Shown here in pieces: positions 58,203 through 64,000 of a stretch of DNA of 64,000 bases (position 1 is its first letter; each line of letters starts with the position of its first letter). The position numbers and the translations under genes were made by a program. The stretch comes from an uncultured Prevotella sp. (GTDB taxonomy: Bacteria > Bacteroidota > Bacteroidia > Bacteroidales > Bacteroidaceae): the NCBI GenBank assembly GCA_946540435.1, contig CAMNII010000006.1, positions 1-64,000 on the forward strand, in the 5' to 3' direction. The notes beneath the pieces were generated by a model. That model was not told the DNA's origin. It did no database searches and saw nothing but the letters and a program-made list of their open reading frames with translations.

Positions 58203-60383
58203 TCAGAAGCTCACTTTGAGGAACATGACGCCGTGGGAGGGCACCTCATAGGTTCCCATCGTCAGGTCTTTCTGCCGCCACAGGTCGCGAACGGTTTTAT
58301 ATCCGGTGATGCCCATCTTGTCGAGGCTTCCCGCGAGGTCCATGGGCACGGTTCCGTCGCCCAGGTTGAAGATGCCGACAGCCTTAGAGCCGTCGGCGAG
58401 CGGGCGGCTCCACTGCTGCATGTCGTCCTCGGCGACATCGCAGGTGGCCTGCTTGCCAAGCGGATCTTGGTTGACGGCATTCACCTCGTTGTTACAGAGC
58501 AGGTTGAGTGTAAAGTCATCGATTTGTGAGAGGTCGCAGCCAATGAGCATGTTGGCGGCGAGCAATGCCCAGAGGGTGATATGGGTGTATTGCTCATCGG
58601 CCGTCAGGCGGCTGTCGTGCAGGGTGTCGCCCCACCCCACCTTCCCGACGACGAGCATGTCGGGGTCGTTCCAGTGGCCTGGCCGGGCATAGGGATATAG
58701 TTCCGGCTGTTGTCCGAAGCCGATGTCGCAGAGCGACTCCCAGGTGTCAGTGATGTCGCCTGTGGTACGCCAGGAGTTGGCATCGACGGCGTGTCCCCAC
58801 GTCCACACGTCGGCCATACCGTATTGGCAGAGGGAGTAGAAGATGTCGCGTGGCTGCTGCCGGAGGTACTCCTCCATCTTCAGGTAGGGCCGCACATAGG
58901 ATGCCGTGGAGCGGTCGTCCTGAGCCTCGAACACCTTGGCGTAGCCGCACCAGTCGTACTTCAGATAGTCTACGCCCCAGCTGTTCCATGTCTCGGCATC
59001 TTTCTGCTCATGGCCTAACGAGCCCAGGTAGTTTCCGCAGGTACGGTCGCCTGGGCTGGAATAGATGCCGAGGCGGAGCCCCCGGCTGTGGAGCCAGTCG
59101 GCGAGTCCTCTCACGTCTGGGAACTTGCTGTTGGGCTGCAGCGTGCCGTCGACATCACGGCTGTCGGCCTGCCAGGCGTCATCGATGTTCATGTAGGCAT
59201 AGCCGTAGTCGGCGAGGCCATTGTCGATGAGCGCCTGTGCCGATGCCATCACCTTCTCCTGGGAGACGCTCAGTCCCCAGCAGTTCCATGAGTTCCATCC
59301 CATGGGAGGCGTCAGCCCTATCGTGTCACCAACCTTCAGGGTGAAGGCGGCGGTGGCAGTGCCTTTGGCATTGGTGGCACGAAAGACCAGCGGATAGTTA
59401 CCCCGTTTGTCCACGCTGCCTCCCAGCACGCCATGCTCTGCATCGAGGGTGACACCTTCTGGAAGTCCTTCCACCTCGAACCTCATGGGCCGTTCGCCCG
59501 AGAAGGGCATGCGGAAGATGAGGGGTGCGCCGGGTGTCACGCCAAACACGAGCGGTCCGTTATATCGCGGTGACAGCGGAGCGGGAGGCGTGAGGATATA
59601 GGGTGTAGAGAGGGTGGCCATGGCGACATCGTCGAAGCGATGGTCGCGATAGGTCAGCGATACCTGTTGCTGTCCCGCATAAGGGATGGTCCTCACGACC
59701 TCCTTCTCAGGCGAGAGTTCCACGCCAGCCGTCTCCTCCCTGACAACTTCTCCGGTCACCTCATCCTTGACGACGACGGTCAGCGTTCCTGCTGTCTTGA
59801 CGGCCGACTTGAGGGCTGCCGTTCCCTTGCCGTCCTTTCCGGTGAGCGAGAGGGTCACATAATCCTTCAGTTCCGGAAAGCTGATGAACGCCGGACGCTG
59901 ATAGAAACCACCCGGGTCGCCGCCGTTATACACCTGTACGGCAATGACGTTCTCCTCGTCCCAGCGGATAAGTTCCGGGTCGACGACGTAGCGGCGCGGC
60001 TTTGTCCAGAAGCCTTCATAGCCCCCGGCATCGTGTGGCGTCGTGCCGGTCTTTCCCACGAGGTGCCCGTTGAGCCATGTCTCATCGCTGTCGTCGATGG
60101 GTCCGAGGTCAAGGAGCACCTGTCCGGTGACGCTTTCTTTCAGCGAAGAGGGTATGACGGCGTGTATCCGATACCATCCGAACCCATTGGTATTGCTGAT
60201 GCCCTGCCGGTCCCAGTCAGCCACAAGCGACAGCGTCTGCCAGGAGCCGTCGTCGAAGGCGGGTGCGCTCCATGCCGGGTTGTCGCCGACATGAAACTTC
60301 GCCTCCGTCACCATCACCAGTTGTGCGTGGGCGGCACATATGCTGAGGACAGCAGCAAGAGTTGCAAAGATCTGTTTTTTCAT
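58203..60383 (-). CDS. GH27 alpha-galactosidase with N-terminal beta-sandwich
   Basis: 726 residues. Signal peptide (MKKQIFATLAAVLSICAAHA). Residues ~25-170 form a GH2-like sugar-binding sandwich (WYRIHAVIPSSLKESVTGQV, DETWLNGHLVGKTG). An Ig-like linker follows. The GH27 barrel begins at TPPMGWNSWNCWGLSVSQEK. Nucleophile Asp477 lies in YLKYDWCGY and the acid/base Asp in WRTTGDITDTWES. GHWNDPDMLVVGKVGWG is the usual late motif. Alpha-galactosidase or alpha-N-acetylgalactosaminidase activity is expected. Fourth enzyme of the 63.6-52.6 kb operon. Confidence 0.92.
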   Translation of the reverse strand: MKKQIFATLAAVLSICAAHAQLVMVTEAKFHVGDNPAWSAPAFDDGSWQTLSLVADWDRQGISNTNGFGWYRIHAVIPSSLKESVTGQVLLDLGPIDDSDETWLNGHLVGKTGTTPHDAGGYEGFWTKPRRYVVDPELIRWDEENVIAVQVYNGGDPGGFYQRPAFISFPELKDYVTLSLTGKDGKGTAALKSAVKTAGTLTVVVKDEVTGEVVREETAGVELSPEKEVVRTIPYAGQQQVSLTYRDHRFDDVAMATLSTPYILTPPAPLSPRYNGPLVFGVTPGAPLIFRMPFSGERPMRFEVEGLPEGVTLDAEHGVLGGSVDKRGNYPLVFRATNAKGTATAAFTLKVGDTIGLTPPMGWNSWNCWGLSVSQEKVMASAQALIDNGLADYGYAYMNIDDAWQADSRDVDGTLQPNSKFPDVRGLADWLHSRGLRLGIYSSPGDRTCGNYLGSLGHEQKDAETWNSWGVDYLKYDWCGYAKVFEAQDDRSTASYVRPYLKMEEYLRQQPRDIFYSLCQYGMADVWTWGHAVDANSWRTTGDITDTWESLCDIGFGQQPELYPYARPGHWNDPDMLVVGKVGWGDTLHDSRLTADEQYTHITLWALLAANMLIGCDLSQIDDFTLNLLCNNEVNAVNQDPLGKQATCDVAEDDMQQWSRPLADGSKAVGIFNLGDGTVPMDLAGSLDKMGITGYKTVRDLWRQKDLTMGTYEVPSHGVMFLKVSF

Positions 60384-60422
60384 GGTGCCTTTTTCTTTTC
60401 CCTTACTAACGAGAACGCCTTA

Positions 60423-61316
60423 TCACTCGAACACCTCCATGGCTTTTCCTCGCCAGCTCTGCGGCACTTCCAGACTGAACACCTTTGCCACGGTGGCTGC
60501 GATATCATACTGGATGAGGGTCTCCGTGATCTCATGATCTTTCTTGATGCCCTTTCCCCAGACGACGAATGGCGTCTCTATCTCCAGCTGGCTGTGCCCG
60601 CCATGGCCCGTTCCTTCGTGTCCGTGGTCGGAGGTAATCATGATGATGCAGTCGTCGTAGATGCCGGCTGCCTTCACGCCCTCAACGATGCGGCGCACGC
60701 GGTCGTCGACCTTCGGCAGCTCGGCATAGTATTCATCGGAGCCCTGTCCGTAGGCGTGGCCCATATGGTCGAGGGCGTCGATATGGATGAAGCAGAGGTC
60801 GGGTTTCTTCTCCTTGATATACTTCACGCTGGCATCGACGATGGCGTCGGGATGTCCCTCTGGGTCGTCTATGCGCTCGTAGTAGTCGAGACAGAGCGTG
60901 TCGGCATAGTTCAGGAAGTCACCCCATTCGCACACCACCCCCGTCTCGCGTTCCGGCTGCTGCTGCGCCATCAGATGGAAGAACGTAGGCTGCGCATGAT
61001 GCTCGGTCAGAAAGAGGGGCTTGAAGGTGGGCGTCGTGTCGTTGTTGGTGATGCCCGACGACTCCACGGGAGTGCCGTTCATCATGGCCGCCCAGTTGGC
61101 GCCGCTGATAGAGGGCAGCACCACCCGTTTATTGAGTGTCCACGACCCTTCCTTCATCATCTCGCGGATGAAGGGAGCCTCGCCTTTCTCCATGCACCAT
61201 GAGCCCCATCCGTCGAGGCCGATGATGATGACATGCGGTGCGCGTGTTTCTTTCTTTTCTGTGGCCGTACATGCTACAGCCAACAATGCCATGCAGGCGT
61301 AAATGATTTTTTTCAT
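60423..61316 (-). CDS. Alkaline phosphatase-superfamily lipoprotein (phosphodiesterase-like)
   Basis: 297 residues with lipobox LLAVAC (Cys16). The alkaline phosphatase/NPP fold is evident: VIIIGLDGWGSWCMEKG (first metal Asp), VLPSISGANWAAMMNG with the Ser nucleophile where NPPs have Thr/Ser, FIHIDALDHMGHAYG (Asp and His ligands), MITSDHGHEGTGHGGHS and TPFVVWGKGI. It lacks the large cap of alkaline phosphatases, so a nucleotide-pyrophosphatase or phosphodiesterase activity is likelier. Its presence among glycosidases suggests action on phosphate-linked sugars; this is inference. Confidence 0.85.
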   Translation of the reverse strand: MKKIIYACMALLAVACTATEKKETRAPHVIIIGLDGWGSWCMEKGEAPFIREMMKEGSWTLNKRVVLPSISGANWAAMMNGTPVESSGITNNDTTPTFKPLFLTEHHAQPTFFHLMAQQQPERETGVVCEWGDFLNYADTLCLDYYERIDDPEGHPDAIVDASVKYIKEKKPDLCFIHIDALDHMGHAYGQGSDEYYAELPKVDDRVRRIVEGVKAAGIYDDCIIMITSDHGHEGTGHGGHSQLEIETPFVVWGKGIKKDHEITETLIQYDIAATVAKVFSLEVPQSWRGKAMEVFE

Positions 61317-61376
61317 TGCTGTTGATTTAGGTTGATGATGAATAGTGATTACAGGAATAATCCTTCTTGACGCGTG

Positions 61377-62411
61377 CTATCTGAAATGCACGACCTGCAC
61401 GTCGCCCTGGTAGGTAGCGCCGACGACATACTGCATGGCGGTCGGCGAGAAGCGGTCCTCGTAGAACTTGTGCATATGCCCGCAGAGGATGCCCTTCAGG
61501 AGCGTCTGCCCCTTGAGCCACGCGATGAAGTCGAGGGTGGCCTTGTCGGCGCGCTGCTGCACCTTCCGGTAGCGCCACTCCTCGCCTTTCGGATAGGACT
61601 TGCCGGGGTCGAACCGTTCGGTAATCTCCGCGGGTGCCCCGACGACATATGCACATTCGCCGTTGCTGGCCCGCAACTCCTCGGCACAGATGGCAGGCGT
61701 ATAGAGCGGTACGTGGCAGAGCATCACCACGGGCAGTCCTTTCCTCATCTCCGTTTCCATGCGGGCATGCTGCGCCTCGGTGACGTTGTAGTACACATCG
61801 TCCAGAGCCACGAAGTTCACGCCGTTGATGATGCGGCTGGCGAAGGTCAGGTCGTTGGGATAGGCACCCTGCACGGCGTCGCGGCTGTCGGCCTTGTAGG
61901 CCTCGTCCTCCTTTGCCTCGCCTACATACTTTGAATATTCGTGATTGCCGGCACAGACGAACCAGTCGCCCATGAGCATGTGCTCGGCGGCACAGTCGAG
62001 GTTGGCCTCCGAGACGAAGTCGTAGAGGTCGCCGGTATGCATCATCACCATCCCGTGCTCACGGGCATAACGTATGGCCTCGTCGAGGTAGTGCTCGCCG
62101 CGGCTCATCCATCGTGCACGGCTGGCGGCGAGGGCAGTCTTCCGCTCGTCGTCGCGGCTGTCGGCGCGGGCGATATGGGTGTCGGAAACGTGCATCACGG
62201 AGAAGGGCTTGGAGGCTCCAGCCCTGATCGTAATCTCTTTGATAGCCAGCGCAGGCGGCAGGTCTACGTCGCGCCCTATGCGCGCCTTGAAAGCCTCGTT
62301 ACCACTGAGGAGCAGCGGGGCTGCCGTCTTCTCCCCCTTTCCATAGCAGCCGGCCAGCGCCAGCCCACAGGCGGCTGCCGCCGACGTCTTGAAAAAATCT
62401 CTTCTGTCCAT
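61377..62411 (-). CDS. Calcineurin-like metallophosphoesterase with Tat-like lipoprotein signal
   Basis: 344 residues. The N-terminus combines RRDFFK with a lipobox LALAGC (Cys22), suggesting a Tat-exported lipoprotein. Metallophosphoesterase motifs are MHVSDTHIA, MHTGDLYDF, CAGNHEYSK, VVMLCHVPLY and GILCGHMHKFYE, all in order. The substrate cannot be read. It lies 4 nt after the WbsX-like gene and 60 nt before the phosphodiesterase-like gene, so two phosphoesterases are expressed together with three glycoside hydrolases. Confidence 0.88.
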   Translation of the reverse strand: MDRRDFFKTSAAAACGLALAGCYGKGEKTAAPLLLSGNEAFKARIGRDVDLPPALAIKEITIRAGASKPFSVMHVSDTHIARADSRDDERKTALAASRARWMSRGEHYLDEAIRYAREHGMVMMHTGDLYDFVSEANLDCAAEHMLMGDWFVCAGNHEYSKYVGEAKEDEAYKADSRDAVQGAYPNDLTFASRIINGVNFVALDDVYYNVTEAQHARMETEMRKGLPVVMLCHVPLYTPAICAEELRASNGECAYVVGAPAEITERFDPGKSYPKGEEWRYRKVQQRADKATLDFIAWLKGQTLLKGILCGHMHKFYEDRFSPTAMQYVVGATYQGDVQVVHFR

Positions 62412-62415
62412 GATA

Positions 62416-63603
62416 TTATTTTATTGATGATGACGTGTCGGCAGCATCGACGAAGACGTGCTTCACGGCATCGAGATAACCATAGCCGTAGACGTCGTCG
62501 GGCTGCAGGTAGCTGGTCTCCGTCCATTCATTCCATGAGTTGATGGTGATGAGCGGGTGCAGTGCCGGACGGGCGTCGACATAGGCCTTAGCCTTGCGCA
62601 GGGCCTGTTCGAAGCGCTCTGGCGTGTTGTTGCGGGTTACGGCGCTGCGCCCTGTGCGCGGACTGTTGTCCCAACCCACGCTGACATGCGGATAATAGGG
62701 TATGGAGATTTCTTTTTCCAACCGTTCCCACTCGCTATAGGCCTGGTTGAGGACACGCTCGTAGTCGTCGTCGACATTGGCGAAGTGGCAGAACTGATAG
62801 TGGCTCGTGCTGTTGAAGCCCATCTTACGGATGAATGCATCGCCGGGCCGGTCGGTCTTTCCTGCATCGAACCCACTGTTGTTCATGTTCTGCGCCCACA
62901 TGGTGAACTGCAGTTCCAGGTCGGGGAAGCCGGCCTTCTTCACCTCCTTGCGGAACCAGCGCAGGGCGTCGGCAGCCTGCTCCACGCCTCCGAGTCCTTC
63001 TATGAAGGTGTTCACCTCGTAGATCATGAAGACGGGGCGGCCGTCAATCTTATAGTAGTTGGGCTGCCGGAAGAACAGTTCGATATTGCGTCGGCACAGC
63101 TTCTCGAACTCGTCGCGGTCAACCCCGCCGCGCCAGATGATGTTATGTTCGCCGAGGTGGGCGATGCGGGTATCCCAATAGTTCTCGACGTCGTGGTTGG
63201 CCCACATCAGGTAGAACTGCATGCGGTCGCGGTTGCGGGCTTTGAGGAAGCCGTTGGTGAGGGTGGTCTCCATGAACGGACGTCCGTCGAACCAGTACCA
63301 GTCGAAGATAAACACGTTCACGCCGTGGTCGGCCGCCTGATCGATCTCCATCTCCATCACAGCAGGGTCGGCCTCGTTGACATACCCCCACAGGGGGTGT
63401 CGGTTCCAGTAGTGGCCAGGGTTTCGTTGCTGCATGGTCATCACCGTCTCCCACTCGCCCATTCCCAATGGCCAGAACGGTCTGAGACGCGGGTCGTCGG
63501 CAGCATAGGCCGGATAGACATATGCCGCCACATCATAGTGTTTCACCTGTGCCTGTGCACCGATGGCAATCAGTGCAAGTAGTAGTAATCCTTTCTTCAG
63601 CAT
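62416..63603 (-). CDS. GH99-like/WbsX-type secreted protein
   Basis: 395 residues from the ATG at 63603, which gives a clear signal peptide (MLKKGLLLLALIAIGAQAQ); ATG 63639 is an alternative. The fold is the GH99-like WbsX type: YDVAAYVYPAYAADDPRLRP, WNRHPLWGYVNEADPAVMEM, GVNVFIFDWYWFDGRPFMET, KIDGRPVFMIYEVN and ITINSWNEWTETSYLQPDD. WbsX-like domains occur in glycan-processing proteins, and secreted Bacteroidota members probably act as glycosidases. First gene of the minus-strand operon after a 108-nt gap from the peroxidase gene. Confidence 0.85.
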   Translation of the reverse strand: MLKKGLLLLALIAIGAQAQVKHYDVAAYVYPAYAADDPRLRPFWPLGMGEWETVMTMQQRNPGHYWNRHPLWGYVNEADPAVMEMEIDQAADHGVNVFIFDWYWFDGRPFMETTLTNGFLKARNRDRMQFYLMWANHDVENYWDTRIAHLGEHNIIWRGGVDRDEFEKLCRRNIELFFRQPNYYKIDGRPVFMIYEVNTFIEGLGGVEQAADALRWFRKEVKKAGFPDLELQFTMWAQNMNNSGFDAGKTDRPGDAFIRKMGFNSTSHYQFCHFANVDDDYERVLNQAYSEWERLEKEISIPYYPHVSVGWDNSPRTGRSAVTRNNTPERFEQALRKAKAYVDARPALHPLITINSWNEWTETSYLQPDDVYGYGYLDAVKHVFVDAADTSSSIK

Positions 63604-63711
63604 AAGGGTTTTCAGTTTATTAACTAATAAGGTATTCATCACTGTCAAGCATACCGGGGGGTACCGCCGTTGCATTGCCGCCGACAAAGGTCACGGAAGC
63701 CTGATAGTCGG

Positions 63712-64000
63712 CTACTGCAGTCCGAGCATCTGCCTGATGTCTGCCTCGAGTTTCCCGGGGGTTGTTGTCGGTGCATAGCGCTTAACGGTCTCTCCGTCGC
63801 GCGAGATGAGGAACTTGGTGAAGTTCCATTTGATGCGGCTTCCGAAGAGCATGCTGCGTGTCTGCTCCTTGAGGTATTTGAAGACGGGGTGGGCCTCACT
63901 GCCGTTCACGTCGACTTTCTTCATCATCTGGAACGTCACGCCGTAGTTCAGCTGGCAGAAGCCTTCTATCTCGGAGTCGCTGCCCGGGTCTTGGTTGGCA
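63712..64000 (-). CDS. Glutathione peroxidase family protein, C-terminal part
   Basis: Only the last 96 codons are in the window; the 5' part lies beyond the right edge. The visible region begins NQDPGSDSEIEGFCQLNYGV and continues TFQMMKKVDVNGSEAHPVFK, SRIKWNFTKFLISRDGETVK and RYAPTTTPGKLEADI. These include the catalytic Gln-region remnant and the Trp-Asn-Phe of the GPx active site. Reduces peroxides, in bacteria usually with thioredoxin. The active-site Cys lies outside the window. Confidence 0.93.
   Translation of the reverse strand, partial: ANQDPGSDSEIEGFCQLNYGVTFQMMKKVDVNGSEAHPVFKYLKEQTRSMLFGSRIKWNFTKFLISRDGETVKRYAPTTTPGKLEADIRQMLGLQ

Noticed and set aside
59640..61202. 520-codon plus-strand frame across GH27 and the phosphodiesterase-like gene
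   Set aside because: It runs antisense across two supported genes and their gap and has no signal or motif.

Overview
The window reads as a chromosomal segment of a gut- or rumen-type Bacteroidota, most likely Prevotella or a close relative. The reasons are: promoters of the Bacteroidetes form (TTTG, about 20 nt, TAnnTTTG) in front of many genes; a SusC/SusD pair; serine-type sulfatase; type IX secretion-like C-termini; DUF4923 and DUF3244-like proteins; and many secreted glycoside hydrolases. The species is inferred, not proven. The left edge holds only the first ~33 nt of a 16S rRNA gene on the minus strand, with its promoter about 270 bp upstream.

Layout. 0.6-1.4 kb: tcdA (tRNA t6A modification). 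1.5-11.1 kb: a compact polysaccharide utilisation locus of SusC, SusD and a 1411-residue GH85 endo-beta-N-acetylglucosaminidase, predicted to act on N-glycans. 11.3-15.1 kb: a secreted ferredoxin-like aldo/keto reductase, a TPR membrane regulator and TonB. 15.7-25.6 kb: housekeeping genes (threonine aldolase, PspC, ArgR, DUF4923, Bax-inhibitor-1 protein, RuvB, Kbl and threonine dehydrogenase in divergent orientation, chorismate synthase, SlyD, a DUF59 Fe-S protein), interrupted by intergenic tandem repeats.

25.6-41.9 kb: a plus-strand run of LpxH, an SGNH hydrolase, a clostripain-like peptidase, a GH106-type enzyme and a GH3 enzyme converges on a minus-strand run of a GH78-like enzyme, GH51 and GH116. 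A divergent sulfatase follows. This is a set of exo-acting glycan enzymes without its own SusC/SusD.

42.0-52.3 kb: a secreted RHS/SpvB-like giant protein of 2025 residues with a C-terminal HEYGH metallopeptidase-like tip. It is followed by AT-rich small secreted or lipoprotein genes that could be immunity genes. It is preceded by two small secreted proteins and a TPR/HTH membrane regulator whose leader carries a 73-bp tandem duplication. This is the best candidate for a little-described system.

52.6-63.6 kb: a minus-strand operon combining GH78, two different GH71/99-like proteins, an alpha-galactosidase (GH27), a metallo-beta-lactamase-fold hydrolase, a phosphodiesterase-like lipoprotein and a calcineurin-like phosphoesterase. 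The mixture suggests a phosphate-bearing glycan as substrate. The right edge cuts a glutathione peroxidase gene.

Intergenic repeats are unusually rich: a degenerate 7-mer family at three sites (susC/susD spacer, upstream of GH51, between GH78-like and sulfatase), a 22-bp three-unit element present twice, a ~32-bp array of about ten units, a 40-bp direct repeat and the 73-bp duplication. No transposase, phage gene, CRISPR array or tRNA gene was recognised.
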